Of a DNA stretch of 35,831 nt, positions 24,266 through 35,100 are shown one piece after another. The stretch covers positions 1-35,831 of the forward strand of contig JAFVTF010000023.1 in the NCBI GenBank assembly GCA_017503375.1. The letters are read 5' to 3'. The first letter of the stretch is position 1. Each line of letters opens with the position of its first letter. The stretch is from Lentisphaeria bacterium. Lineage in GTDB: Bacteria > Verrucomicrobiota > Lentisphaeria > Victivallales > UBA1829. Position numbers and translations under genes: made by a program. Under the pieces are notes generated by a model that was given only the letters and a program-made list of their open reading frames with translations, made no database searches and was not told the DNA's origin.

Positions 24266-27200
24266 ATTGAATTCAAACAATTGTTCTCTTGACGGGATTT
24301 ATCTGATCGAAGCATCCGCAGGAACCGGAAAAACATATAATATTCAGAACCTGGCTGTACGCTTGATTCTGGAAAAAAATCTCAAGATTGATGAAATACT
24401 GATTACAACATTCACACGGGCGGCAACCGCAGAACTGACCGACCGTATTCGCGGCATCCTTCAGTCATCTTTTGATTATCTGGACCTGCTTTTACAGAAA
24501 AAAATCACACCGGAGGAAAAGAAATATTCCCGGGAATATGAACTGCTGACAGGAGCTGTCAAAAATTTTTCTGATGAAAATAAATTGAAAGAATGTCGGC
24601 GAAAACTCCAGCAGGCTCTGCTTGATTTTGATAATAATGCAATCAGTACAATTCACGGATTCTGTCAGAGAATGTTGAAAAAAAATGCCTTTGAAAGCGG
24701 AATTCTTTTTCAAACAGAATTGACCGGAGACGATCAAATTAAAAGTCAGATATGTGCATTGATCCGGAATCAATGGCGCAAAATCTGCTATGAAGCAAAT
24801 CAAAAATATATCGGTTTGTACAGAGGTTTGCTGCCTTTCGACCAGACATTTATTCCGAACCAGAACAATGACAGAGATGATTACCGTTTACTGACGGAAA
24901 GTACTCACAGAAGTAAGACAGAACAGAAATATCTCTCCGGTTATGCAGGTATCAGTCTGGATGATTTCATTAAATTAATCGAAAAACCGGAAATGGTATT
25001 CGACAGACAGGAAGATGCAGAACCGGATGTTTTGGCAGAAAAAATCTATGACTGTCTGGACCATCTCAAAGTGAATGCCCCGGATTTGTCAATTCCGAAT
25101 AAAGAGTCTGATGCCGCAGACATTCCGCTGAAAGAGATTATCAATTGTCCGCTGGAGTACAGTTTCGGATGGAACATGTTTGAATCTCTGGTATATCAGG
25201 CTGACTTTGAGCGTTGGGACGGTGCGGATAAAACCGCAATTCAGGCAATAAAAGATAATATCAAAGAGCTGGAAAAATATATGCTCCGATTCCGCGCCAG
25301 TCTGCTGAACAGTATCCGGCAACACACTGTTAAACAGCTGGCTGAATTGAAATTGCGCGATAATTTCCAGACATACAATGACCTCCAAAAACGGATGATT
25401 GAAGCTCTGAATGCGCCCGGTTCCAAATTGGCGGAAACTTTGCAGAAACAATTCAAAGCGGCAATTATTGATGAATTTCAGGACACCGATCAGGGGCAAT
25501 ATGAAATTTTCTCAAGAATTTTTGCCCCCGGACTGAAAGAAGGAAAAGATGTAGAAGGAACACTCTTCTTCGTCGGAGACCCGAAACAGGCGATTTATGC
25601 TTTCCGCGGCGGGGATATTTTCACCTACAAAGGAGCAAGTTCAGATGTGGGCGAAAAGGGAATGCTTACTTTGAATAAAAATTTCCGTTCCGCAGATGCA
25701 CTGGTTGAGTCTGTAAATGAAATTTTCAGTTCTCATCCATTCGCTTTTGCAGATTCCTCCATCAAGTTTGAGAACGTCAAGAGTTCCGGAAAAAAAACAT
25801 TGAAATTCAATGGAGAACCGGATCAAACACCGTTTCATTATCTCGCAGGCGGAACAAGCAAAGTCACGGTGTATGAAAAATGTGCAGAAAAAATCTGCCA
25901 GATTTTAACCTCAGACGTTCAAATGCCGGACCCGGATTCCGATAAAGAATGTAATTATATTCCTGTCAAACCGTCAGATATTGCAATTCTCTGCCGGACG
26001 ATGTCTGATCAGAACAATCTTCTGGAACAGCTGCAGCGGAGAAGGATTCCCTACGTAACAGCTGCCGAAATCAATATTTATGACACTCAGGAAGCAAGGG
26101 ATTTGGAAAAACTCCTGCTGGCTGTTCTGTCTCCAACCGATCTCAAAGCTGTAACCTGGCTGATGCAGACAGCCCTGGTCCAAGGAAAAAACTGCCGTAC
26201 ACTTTGCCGGAAAGTAAAAGATGTTCCGGAGCAGACACAGAAACCAGAGGTTGAGCAGACTCAGGAATCAGCGGTTATTCAAACGCAGGAAATTCTTTCC
26301 GGTTTGAATGTGATTTTTGAACAGAAAGGATTCTCTGAAATGTTCGGAGCGTTCATGAATCTTTTTGAAATTCATGAACGCTATCCCGCTTTACCGCAGG
26401 GACAGCAAAAATATTCCAATCTGATTCAGCTGCGGGATATTCTTTCTGCGGAAGAGAAAAAGGGGAATAAATCTCCGGGAACGCTTACACTCTGGCTGCA
26501 GAAACAGCTTTCTGCGGAAACAAGAACAGATATTGACTCAAAAGTTCTTCTTCCGACAGATACCCCTGCTGTAAAAATCATGACCATCCACAACAGTAAA
26601 GGATTGCAATTCCCTATCGTCTTTCTGCCTGATCTTGCATCTTTTGAAATCACAGCAGACAGATCTAAGAAATACCATGATCCGGAAAATAATAAACAAA
26701 TCTTCCACCGTCTGACAAATGAAAAACAGACTGATCTTGCGTTGGCGGAAGCTCTTCAAGAAGAACTGCGGGTTGCTTATGTGGCTCTTACCCGTGCCAG
26801 CCGGGCAAGTTACCTGCTGATTCAGGAAAAAAGCAAAAAAACAAAAAGCAAAATGAAAAATATTTTCAATGCGGTTCATTGGCTTTACACAGCCAAAGAT
26901 ATTCCTGCAAATACACCGCCGCAGAATTTGAAAGATGCTTATTTTGAAAAAGAACGGAATACGTTATTTGATACCATCGGGAACAAAATAGAATTTGTGG
27001 AAAAAACGGATATTGTTTACAGGACCGCAGCCGAATCGGAACTGACTCAACGGAAATGGGAAAATTATGAAATTGCTGCTCCATCGCCTAAAATCAGTTA
27101 TTCTTCTGCTCATAAATATTTCCGCCGGAATAAAAATCGTTCCCGAAGCGATGAAGAAACCTCCGGTGAACTTAACTCCGGCGTAAAAAAGAATAAAAAC

Positions 27201-27950
27201 GAAAATCTTCTTCCGGTCTTCACTCTGCCCAGAGGTGATCTCTTCGGAACAGCATGTCATACCATCATGGAAAAATGGAATTTTAACGATGAGAATAAGC
27301 TGAGAGAATTGATCGCACGCCATCTTTCCGTTGTCAATATCAAAGATAAAACAGATATCGCCGTTCAAATGTTCAAGAATGCTGTTACAGCTCCGGTTCC
27401 GCTGGAGAACGAAAGTTCATTCACTCTGAATCAGCTTACCTCTTCTGAACGGTGCTCTGAATTGGATTTCGATTTCAATTTGAACAGAAATTTCAATCCT
27501 GCGGAAATCGGTTCCATATTGAACAGATATTACGGGAGCCGGCTTGATCAGGAAAATCTGGATCTCCTTTATGCCATCCGCAATCAGACAGGAGAAGCGG
27601 CTTCCTACACCGGGTCGGCTGACTTGATTTTCTGTCACGGCGGGAAATATTATATTGTGGACTGGAAAACAGACATTCTGGAAGAAACACCGGAAAGTTT
27701 CAATCCGGAAAATCTGTTCGGAGTGATGTGGCAGAAATTCTATCTCTACCAATCGCTTCTCTATTCCTCCGCATTGATCCGTTTTCTCTCTCTGCGGCTG
27801 AAAAAAAGCCCCCGGGAGGTTTATGATCAGGATTTCGGCGGAGTGAGATATCTGTTCCTCCGGGGAATCGATCCGGACGTTCCCGGACGGGGAATTTATG
27901 CAGACAAACCGGATTTTGAACTCATTTGCAAGATTGCCGAGGTGGAATAA
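24258..27950 (+). CDS. recB: Exodeoxyribonuclease V subunit beta (RecB helicase-nuclease)
   Basis: A 1230-residue 3'-5' superfamily 1 helicase plus nuclease. Helicase motifs: Walker A EASAGTGKT at 18-26, TRAATAELTDRIR, Walker B IIDEFQDTDQGQ near 400, VGDPKQAIYAFRGGD near 440, TIHNSKGLQFP near 775 and AYVALTRASRA near 840. The C-terminal nuclease has Asp1122 in GSADLIF, Asp1135 and Lys1137 in VDWKTD, with the same spacing as E. coli Asp1067, Asp1080 and Lys1082, so it should be active. ATG 24258 has GAGG nine bases upstream; an in-frame TTG at 24243 is less likely. It overlaps recC by eight bases and recD by one. Confidence 0.95.
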   Translation: MNELNSNNCSLDGIYLIEASAGTGKTYNIQNLAVRLILEKNLKIDEILITTFTRAATAELTDRIRGILQSSFDYLDLLLQKKITPEEKKYSREYELLTGAVKNFSDENKLKECRRKLQQALLDFDNNAISTIHGFCQRMLKKNAFESGILFQTELTGDDQIKSQICALIRNQWRKICYEANQKYIGLYRGLLPFDQTFIPNQNNDRDDYRLLTESTHRSKTEQKYLSGYAGISLDDFIKLIEKPEMVFDRQEDAEPDVLAEKIYDCLDHLKVNAPDLSIPNKESDAADIPLKEIINCPLEYSFGWNMFESLVYQADFERWDGADKTAIQAIKDNIKELEKYMLRFRASLLNSIRQHTVKQLAELKLRDNFQTYNDLQKRMIEALNAPGSKLAETLQKQFKAAIIDEFQDTDQGQYEIFSRIFAPGLKEGKDVEGTLFFVGDPKQAIYAFRGGDIFTYKGASSDVGEKGMLTLNKNFRSADALVESVNEIFSSHPFAFADSSIKFENVKSSGKKTLKFNGEPDQTPFHYLAGGTSKVTVYEKCAEKICQILTSDVQMPDPDSDKECNYIPVKPSDIAILCRTMSDQNNLLEQLQRRRIPYVTAAEINIYDTQEARDLEKLLLAVLSPTDLKAVTWLMQTALVQGKNCRTLCRKVKDVPEQTQKPEVEQTQESAVIQTQEILSGLNVIFEQKGFSEMFGAFMNLFEIHERYPALPQGQQKYSNLIQLRDILSAEEKKGNKSPGTLTLWLQKQLSAETRTDIDSKVLLPTDTPAVKIMTIHNSKGLQFPIVFLPDLASFEITADRSKKYHDPENNKQIFHRLTNEKQTDLALAEALQEELRVAYVALTRASRASYLLIQEKSKKTKSKMKNIFNAVHWLYTAKDIPANTPPQNLKDAYFEKERNTLFDTIGNKIEFVEKTDIVYRTAAESELTQRKWENYEIAAPSPKISYSSAHKYFRRNKNRSRSDEETSGELNSGVKKNKNENLLPVFTLPRGDLFGTACHTIMEKWNFNDENKLRELIARHLSVVNIKDKTDIAVQMFKNAVTAPVPLENESSFTLNQLTSSERCSELDFDFNLNRNFNPAEIGSILNRYYGSRLDQENLDLLYAIRNQTGEAASYTGSADLIFCHGGKYYIVDWKTDILEETPESFNPENLFGVMWQKFYLYQSLLYSSALIRFLSLRLKKSPREVYDQDFGGVRYLFLRGIDPDVPGRGIYADKPDFELICKIAEVE

Positions 27951-29893
27951 TGTTATCTGTTGAATTATTGAAAAAGATGCCCTTTGCATCCATTGATTTG
28001 CATTTTGCAGCTTATATTCAGGAGCAAAGCAAATCGGATGATCCCCGTATTTTTGCAGCGGCAGCAATCGCTTCTGCAGCCGTCCGGCAGGGAAATACCT
28101 GCTGTAATTTGAACTATTTCAAAAACAGCAAATTTTCCGATTTCTTCCGGACAATTGTTTCCGGTGATGAGGAACCGGACCCGGATTCAGATGCAGATTT
28201 TCCCTCTCTTGAAGATTTCCGGGACGTTCTCAAACCGCCCGTTGGAATCGTTCTGGAACAATGGTCAGATGAGGAAAATATCAAAAACATCCCTCTGATA
28301 CTGGACCCGGACGGACGACTTTATCTGAACCGTTTTTTCCTTTATGAAAAAGATTTGGCTGAACAGATCATGCAATTTGTAAAACAGCCGGAGAATAAAT
28401 TTGCCCCGCAGAAAGATGAGTTCAACAGCATTATTTCTTACTTTCATTTAAATCCGGGAGAACCGGTAAAACAGACAGACTGGCAGAAATTCTCAGCATA
28501 TCTTGCCGGAATTTCTCCGCTGACTGTCATCACAGGCGGACCCGGAACCGGAAAAACAACTGTCGTTGCTGCGGTACTGGCTTTGATTCTGGAAAAATTC
28601 AATAAAGAAACGCCGGGAAAATTCCCCAGAATCATGCTTTGTGCACCTACCGGAAAAGCGCAAAGCAGACTGGCGGAATCCATCCGGAGCAGTTTGAAGG
28701 ATTTACAATGTTCTCCGGAAGTAAGAACGGAACTGGAATGGATCATAGATCCCGCAAACCCGGAAAAAACCTGCGGAACGATTCATTCTCTGCTGGGCGT
28801 CATCAAAGGAAGTACAAACTTCAGAAGGAATCAGGATTCCCCGCTGAACGCAGATATTCTGCTTGCCGATGAAGTTTCCATGATTTCGCTTCCTCTCATG
28901 TGCAAACTCATGCATGCGCTCAGACCGGAAACAAAAGTGATTCTTCTCGGCGACAAGGACCAGCTTGCAAGTGTGGAATCCGGAGCTGTTCTGGGGGACC
29001 TCTGTAAAAATGTTTCTTTCAATGTGCTTTCTGAAAATCATAAAAAAATATTTACAGAATTGACAGATTCCCCGGCAGAGCAGATCAATGAAATCCCGGC
29101 AGATTCCGGTAGTCCCATGACAGGACATATTGCGGAATTGAAAATTTCACGCAGATTCGATGAAAACAGTCAGATCGGAATCGTCAGTTCAATGATCCGT
29201 GAAAAGAAGAACCCCGCTGAAATCGCATCCGAAATCATGAAAGGAACGGATGATTTCATCCAACAGAATATTCCGCATAACCCGGAAGAACAGTTGAAAA
29301 ATTTCTTTGGGAAACTGCCGGGGAAAATCAGAAAATTAACTGGAGTTCCAACGGTTGAAAGTATGAAAACCGCATATTTCCTGCTGGAAAACCATAAAAT
29401 TCTGTGTGCATTGCGTTCAGGAAATTCCGGTGTGGAAAAAATGAATGAACTGTGCCGGAAACTGTTCCGAATGACATCGGACCAGTCAATCGGACTTCCT
29501 CTGCTGATCCTTCAGAATGATCAAACAATAGGTTTGAGCAACGGCGATATCGGTATCATTTGGGATACCGGAAATGGAACACGGGTTTATTTTCCTGCTT
29601 CAAAAGATGACCCGGAACCGAAATCGTTTTATCTGTATGAATTGCCGCCGTATGAACCGGTATTTGCCATGACAATTCATAAATCTCAGGGCTCCGGTTT
29701 TGACAATGTTCTGATCTCCATGCCGCCGAAAGAAACTCCGATTCTGACCAGAGAATTGCTCTACACAGCAATCACCAGAGCCAGGAAAAAAGTGGAACTC
29801 TGGTGTCCGGCAGGTTTAATCAGTTCAACACTGTCAAAAGAGGTTATGCGCCATTCTGGCCTGGCTGACAGATTGAAACGTATAAGGAAATGA
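27950..29893 (+). CDS. recD: Exodeoxyribonuclease V subunit alpha (RecD helicase)
   Basis: A 647-residue 5'-3' superfamily 1 helicase, slightly longer than E. coli RecD (608). After a 190-residue N-terminal domain come Walker A TGGPGTGKTT near 195, CAPTGKAQSRLAESI, Walker B LADEVSMI near 305, LGDKDQLASVESG near 333, the C-terminal TIHKSQGSGF and YTAITRARKK near 605. A region around 385-460 between motif III and the C-terminal core is longer than I would expect. Start ATG shares its A with the recB stop codon (TAATG). The operon ends at the terminator at 30155-30190. Confidence 0.95.
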   Translation: MLSVELLKKMPFASIDLHFAAYIQEQSKSDDPRIFAAAAIASAAVRQGNTCCNLNYFKNSKFSDFFRTIVSGDEEPDPDSDADFPSLEDFRDVLKPPVGIVLEQWSDEENIKNIPLILDPDGRLYLNRFFLYEKDLAEQIMQFVKQPENKFAPQKDEFNSIISYFHLNPGEPVKQTDWQKFSAYLAGISPLTVITGGPGTGKTTVVAAVLALILEKFNKETPGKFPRIMLCAPTGKAQSRLAESIRSSLKDLQCSPEVRTELEWIIDPANPEKTCGTIHSLLGVIKGSTNFRRNQDSPLNADILLADEVSMISLPLMCKLMHALRPETKVILLGDKDQLASVESGAVLGDLCKNVSFNVLSENHKKIFTELTDSPAEQINEIPADSGSPMTGHIAELKISRRFDENSQIGIVSSMIREKKNPAEIASEIMKGTDDFIQQNIPHNPEEQLKNFFGKLPGKIRKLTGVPTVESMKTAYFLLENHKILCALRSGNSGVEKMNELCRKLFRMTSDQSIGLPLLILQNDQTIGLSNGDIGIIWDTGNGTRVYFPASKDDPEPKSFYLYELPPYEPVFAMTIHKSQGSGFDNVLISMPPKETPILTRELLYTAITRARKKVELWCPAGLISSTLSKEVMRHSGLADRLKRIRK

Positions 29894-29923
29894 CGATGTT
29901 CTCAAATGAATGTTGATTAGTGC

Positions 29924-30085
29924 CAGGGGAAGAAAGGAAAAACTATTGAGAAAAGTTGTTTTCCCTCTTCTCCAAACCCCATCATCCTTTTAGAAACCTT
30001 TTTGCGGCATTCCGATTTTTGCGATGCAAAAATCAAAATGCCATCATTGGGTTAAAAGAACAGAAAGATTTACCACCCCAGAACC
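29924..30085 (+). repeat. Dispersed repeat R1, diverged copy B
   Basis: It aligns with copy A (63-203) in the same orientation, with the polypyrimidine block, the shared stretch AAACCTTTTTGCGGCATTCC, the hairpin at 30006-30042 and GATTTACCA. In the hairpin the A-T pair next to the loop has become G-C (TTTTTGC-GAT-GCAAAAA), a compensatory change, although one further pair is lost. A purine/pyrimidine stem precedes it (AGGAAAA with TTTTCC). The left boundary is approximate. Confidence 0.7.
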
Positions 30086-30154
30086 TTAAGAAAAAACAGA
30101 GGACAATCTTCGGCAGATGAGAAGCTGCTGAATAAGCCTTATTTGCCTGTTACG

Positions 30155-30190
30155 ACGGCATGGTTTGATAAATACCGTGCCGTTTTTTTT
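30155..30190 (+). terminator. Rho-independent terminator after recCBD
   Basis: ACGGCATGGT and ACCGTGCCGT form a ten-pair stem with one wobble around a nine-base loop, followed by eight T. Confidence 0.9.
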
Positions 30191-30199
30191 GCTTTAAAC

Positions 30200-30228
30200 T
30201 TGACAATTATTCCGCAATATGTTATATT
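30200..30228 (+). promoter_or_regulatory. Predicted promoter of the GntR regulator cassette
   Basis: TTGACA (30200-30205), 17 bases, TATATT (30223-30228). The start would be near 30235, where the direct repeats at 30236-30257 begin. Confidence 0.75.
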
Positions 30229-30235
30229 ATCTACA

Positions 30236-30257
30236 AATTGTTGGGTAATTGTTGGGT
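30236..30257 (+). promoter_or_regulatory. Tandem direct repeat, possible operator of the GntR gene
   Basis: AATTGTTGGGT occurs twice in immediate succession between the predicted transcription start and the ATG. The position fits a roadblock operator for self-regulation, but GntR proteins usually bind inverted repeats. Confidence 0.4.
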
Positions 30258-30262
30258 GTATT

Positions 30263-31321
30263 ATGGAAAGCGTACGATTAAAACAGGATATTATTACAGA
30301 AACAGTCCGGAGCTGGATTCTCGAAGGAAAATATGCTCCGGGAGAAAAACTGCCGACTGATACGGAACTTGCGAACCAGTTTTTGGTGAACCGCTGTACA
30401 GTCGCAGCCGGATTGAATCGGCTTGTAGAAGAAAATTTTCTTGACCGGGCCCCGAAACGGGGATCTGTTGTGAAACGGCAGCCGCAGACATTTCAAACCA
30501 ATGCTGTTGCGCTGGTCACAATCAACACTGGTGAAGTTTATTCTGATCTTGCCGCCCATATCAACAATCATCTTCAGGAAAATGAATTATATCCTGTTCT
30601 TCTGAACAGCCAATTCATCCGTGATGAAAACGAGATTTTTTCTTTTCTGAATCAGATGAATAAAAATAGTCATCCTTTCGGATATTTACTTCTGGGAGAT
30701 CCATTTATTCCTTATGAAGAATTAAAAAAACCGCCCTATTGTTTTTCAAATCTTGTCTTTATGCTCCGTTATCAGAATCATGAAGAGTTGCCTCATGCAA
30801 AGTATGTGTTGCTTGATTATGAAGATATGGGACGGCAGATCGTTGAATATTTTGCGGAGCGGAACATCAAACGGATTCTATTTCCGGCATTATATGAAAA
30901 ACATTTCAGGGGGAACTGGTCCTCACTGCAATATTCGATTATGCAAGGGATCAAGAAACATGCCGGAGCGGCGGGGATTGAATTCGACGAAGGGTTATTC
31001 TGGCGGCTGCACAGCGGAGCTCCTCTTGACATCGTACTCCCTGTTGCATTGGAAAAATCGGATGTTCCGACAGGATTTTTTGCGTGGAGCGATTGTCTTC
31101 TTTATGAAGAAGTTTTTCCCATTTTGAAACATAACGGAAGATCCGTGGAAGAGTTTCAATGGTTGGGAAATTTCAATACCAGGATTGCGGCAAAATGCGG
31201 TTTTGATTCGTTTGATCACAGAACCGGAGAAATTGCAAAATTAGCAGTAAATATGCTTACCGGAAAGATAGATGAGAGAAAAATTGTTCTCACCGCCGGA
31301 TTGGTCAGATACAGTAAATAA
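30263..31321 (+). CDS. GntR-family regulator with LacI/GalR-type sensor domain
   Basis: A 352-residue transcription factor. Residues 1-72 form a GntR winged helix: ILEGKYAPGEKLPTDTELANQF, then RCTVAAGLNRLVEENFLDRAPKRGSVV. The rest resembles the periplasmic-binding-protein-like sensor of LacI/GalR and AraR proteins (ALVTINTG, GYLLLGDP, KYVLLDYEDMGRQIVEYF, TGFFAWSD), which usually binds a sugar. I chose ATG 30263; an upstream in-frame start at 30143 would span the terminator and promoter. No good ribosome site is visible. It lies 29 bases before the pseudopilin gene and probably controls it and the DUF4838 gene. Confidence 0.85.
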   Translation: MESVRLKQDIITETVRSWILEGKYAPGEKLPTDTELANQFLVNRCTVAAGLNRLVEENFLDRAPKRGSVVKRQPQTFQTNAVALVTINTGEVYSDLAAHINNHLQENELYPVLLNSQFIRDENEIFSFLNQMNKNSHPFGYLLLGDPFIPYEELKKPPYCFSNLVFMLRYQNHEELPHAKYVLLDYEDMGRQIVEYFAERNIKRILFPALYEKHFRGNWSSLQYSIMQGIKKHAGAAGIEFDEGLFWRLHSGAPLDIVLPVALEKSDVPTGFFAWSDCLLYEEVFPILKHNGRSVEEFQWLGNFNTRIAAKCGFDSFDHRTGEIAKLAVNMLTGKIDERKIVLTAGLVRYSK

Positions 31322-31350
31322 AACACTCAAGCTGAGAAAGGGTAACTTTT

Positions 31351-32139
31351 ATGAAAAATGCAAGGAAAGACCATTCATACCTGTTCACAGGTATGAAGCA
31401 CGCGTGCTTCACGCTGATTGAACTTCTCGTTGTTATCGCCATCATCGCAATTCTTGCCGGTATGTTATTACCCGCCTTGAATTCTGCAAGGGAAAGAGGA
31501 AAAACCATGAGCTGCGGTTCCAACATGAAGCAGATCGGTTTGGCAGTAGGAGCTTATGCCGGTGATTACAATGAATATTTAACTCCATACCAGGAAGCCT
31601 CCGGCAGTTACTGGACGACGTTAACAAAACCATATCTCGGAGTTGCTTATTTTGACAACAGCAAGATTACATCCTGGTCCGCAGAAGAACGCCGGATGAA
31701 AAGCGGTGCATTTGTCTGCCCGACAACGACACAATCCAATGACAGTGCCACTGTACGGGATAAAAAATTCGGTTACTGGCAGCTGAACTCAAAAGTTCCC
31801 GGAAGTGCTGCGAACACAGATATCTGCATCAGTTCGTATTCACCGGCATATTATGCTTCCGGGACAGCTGATGGAACAACAAACGGAGGCGTTCTGAAAA
31901 CAAATAAGATTCCTGCGACATCTTATATCTGGCTTTACGAATCAAGAAATAATGGTGCGATCTGGACCTATTCCGGAAAAAGCAGCAGTCTTTACAATCC
32001 GGTTCCGACAGATGCCAGAGGAGCAAGCCGCCACAATTCCGGGATGAATACTTTATATATTGATGGTCATGTAACATTCCAAAAAGTTTCCAAAGAAGAA
32101 GAGTTCGTGACGACCGACATCAACAAAAAATACAAGTAA
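31351..32139 (+). CDS. Prepilin-type N-terminal cleavage/methylation domain protein with H-X9-DG motif
   Basis: A 262-residue protein. Residues 15-45 are a type IV prepilin leader and helix, [20 protein letters not shown], with cleavage expected before Phe20; the -1 residue is Cys rather than the usual Gly. The globular part ends with [14 protein letters not shown], the H-X9-DG motif of this pseudopilin-like family, which is greatly expanded in Lentisphaerota and Planctomycetota. It should be processed by a prepilin peptidase and placed at the cell surface, but its function is not known. AAGGG lies upstream of ATG 31351; Met15 is an alternative start. The leader codons hold an 18-base perfect palindrome at 31394-31411. 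Confidence 0.85.
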   Translation: MKNARKDHSYLFTGMKHACFTLIELLVVIAIIAILAGMLLPALNSARERGKTMSCGSNMKQIGLAVGAYAGDYNEYLTPYQEASGSYWTTLTKPYLGVAYFDNSKITSWSAEERRMKSGAFVCPTTTQSNDSATVRDKKFGYWQLNSKVPGSAANTDICISSYSPAYYASGTADGTTNGGVLKTNKIPATSYIWLYESRNNGAIWTYSGKSSSLYNPVPTDARGASRHNSGMNTLYIDGHVTFQKVSKEEEFVTTDINKKYK

Positions 32140-32151
32140 AGGGAAAATATC

Positions 32152-35100
32152 ATGATGCAGAATATAACATGGAAAGCAGCTGTATTCTTCCTCTTCTGCT
32201 GTGCATTGAATCTTTCTGCACAGACAATTCAGGAAACCGGAAAGCTGAATTATAAAGATATCAAGGATTTCCGGAAAGAGTGGAAAATCACATGCGATTC
32301 TCCTGCCGCCGCAAAGGGACGCTGGATCGTTACAAACAGCGGGAAAGAAAACGGCTGGGTTCTCCGGAGCGGAAAGACCCGCAGTTCCGCAATGCCGCTG
32401 CAGCATGTTGTCTTTCAGAAAGATGGAAAACCTTCATACTTTAATGTAACCGGAGCCGGTGCGGAACACGCTTTCAATGCAGGTATGGAATTCCGTATCA
32501 TGTCCACCTGGGGACGCCCGATTGAGAAGATTGCGACGTATATCGGAGCAGTTTCCAAAGATGGAAAACAGGCTTATGCCGCAGCATATTACACAAACTC
32601 CGGAAAGGATGTTTTCAAGAAAAATTCGCTGCGGATTGATAAAATCGATTTTACAACCGGGAAGGTGAAGAATATTTTCTACAAGGAAACAAATATTGTT
32701 CTTGACCCGAAAAAATGGTATCACTTTGGCTTCACCATGACACGGCAGGCAACGGCAGAACGTGCCCCTGTGATTCTGACTGTCACGCTCAGTGAATTGC
32801 AGAACGGAAAACGAGATGCAGCCAAAGGAAAAATTCTCAAGACATTTTCCACCAAAGCTGTCCCGAACCTCGGTCCGGAAGTTCAATTAGGCATGACCGA
32901 ACCCGCAACGGTTTATTCCGTATATCTTGCAAATATTTCTGCTGAAGCAAAGGCTCCGGAAAAAACGGTTGAATCAAAAAAAAAAGCAGTAATTAAGCAT
33001 ACAGATTCTGCAAAGAAGTGGAAAAAGTATTTCATGGATCGGCGCAACGAATATAAATCGTTGTCCGGTTCCGTTGTTCTTGCGGAAAACGGCACAGCAA
33101 AAGCTGCAATTGTAATTCCGGAAAACGCACCTGCTCCGGTTCGTTATGCGGCACAGGAATTGAAACAGCATCTTGACCGGATGACAGGTGCAACGTTTAC
33201 GGTCACCACAAAGGTTCCGTCCGGAAAAATTGCGATTTATCTTGGTAACTGCGGGACGGAAAAACTCGAGCTCTCCGATGTTGCCCGTGATGGTTATAAG
33301 ATCAAAGTAAATGAAAAACGGATTCTCATTGCCGGAACCGATGATTCAACTGCAAAAAGTGAACGTCTTTTTCAGTTCATGACACCTGCCTACCGGAAAC
33401 TTCAGCGGCAGATGGCATGGGGTGATCCGCTGTGGGATTTTGAACGCGGAACACTTTATGGCGTTTACCGTTTTCTGGAATATCTTGGAGTCCGCTGGTA
33501 TATGCCCGGTGAAACCGGAACCGTCATTCCGGAAAAGAAAACTCTGAAGGTTTCCGCATTTGAAATGATGGAAGAGCCTGTTTTTGATATGCGTTACTGT
33601 TCCTCCATCTGGAATCCGCCCAATGTAAAAAACGGGCCTGTCCTTCCGGAAGAATACAAGAAGAATTATGCCGCTCTGCAGTGGTCCGGCGCGAAATTCA
33701 TGCAATGGAAATTGCGGATGCGCTGTTCTACGAACTATTACCCGATCAATCATCATCCGCCACGTTTTCAATTTGAAGAACGTTTCGGAAAAACTCATCC
33801 GGAATATTTTGCGCTGTACAATGGGAAACGCAGTCTGCAAATAAATTTTAAGGGTGCCCGTACCGGCGCGCTCTGTTACAGTGATCCCGGCTTGTATCAG
33901 GAAATCATGAAAGATGCCGATGCCTTTTTCTCCGGCAAAAACGGAAAAGAACGCGGTCTGCTTTATACAAACACGGCTGCATACGGAATGTGCTATAACA
34001 ATGGATGGCCGTACTGCGCCGCCTATAAAAATATGATCAGTCTTCTGCCTCACGATATGTACCACCCCTGCGGATGCAGCGGATGTGCACCCAGACTCTC
34101 TGACCGTCCTGCTGGACAGCTTTCAGATATCGTCTGGGCCTTCATCAGCAAAGCGGCTGCCGACATCAAAAAACTCTGGCCGGACAAGCTGGTTTCCAAC
34201 CTTGCGTATGCGACATATTCCCACCTTCCTTATCATCTTGATTCCCTGCCCGACAATGTCCTGATCGGAATTTTACCCTGCTTTGATAAGCTGAATGAGC
34301 CTTATATACTGGTAAATCCGGAACGCAGAAAACAATATTTCGACTTTACACGTCAGTGGCAGAAAATGAACGGAATGCCTGTGATTTTCTGGACACATTG
34401 GCTTTACAGAGAATTTGATCCGCGCGGACACTACGGCGTTCCGATGATGATGCCCAATCACATGAAAGCCCTGGCAAAAGAATCTGCAGAATATGGAAGA
34501 ATTGCTTATATGCAGCTTGATACTGATAATTATCTCTTTGAACATTTGAATCAGTATTTCTTTTATAAAGCTCATTTCAACCCGGAAATCAACCCGGCTG
34601 AAATGCTTGAAGAATATGCAAAACTTTTCTATGGCCCTGCTGAAAAAGAAATGCTGGAACTCTTCAACGATATCGAAAAACGCTGCACTGCCATTGCGTC
34701 AAAAAATGCACATACAAATGATATCTGGTCCAAAGCAGATATGTTCCATGAAAATGCTGTCAAACATTACCGTAATCTGGTCAATACGGCTCTTCAAAAA
34801 ACAAAAAATTCAGCCTATGAAAAGAGAGTTCTGCTGATCTCTGAATACTTCGTTGGCGAAATGGAAAAAGGTCTTTCACTTTATCAGAAATCCGGTTCAT
34901 CCGTCAAACTCCGAGAAAAACTTCTGAAAGAAATCGAACCGCGAAAAAACATCGACCTTTCCAAAGGCAATGAATTCTCATATCAGCTGATGCCGCTGGT
35001 CGGATATCCTGATTTCCAGCCCTCGGAAGTTACTGTATCCTGTAAAAACAATATGCTCTGCATCCGGTTCAATGCAACGGAACAGGAACTTTCCAATCTG

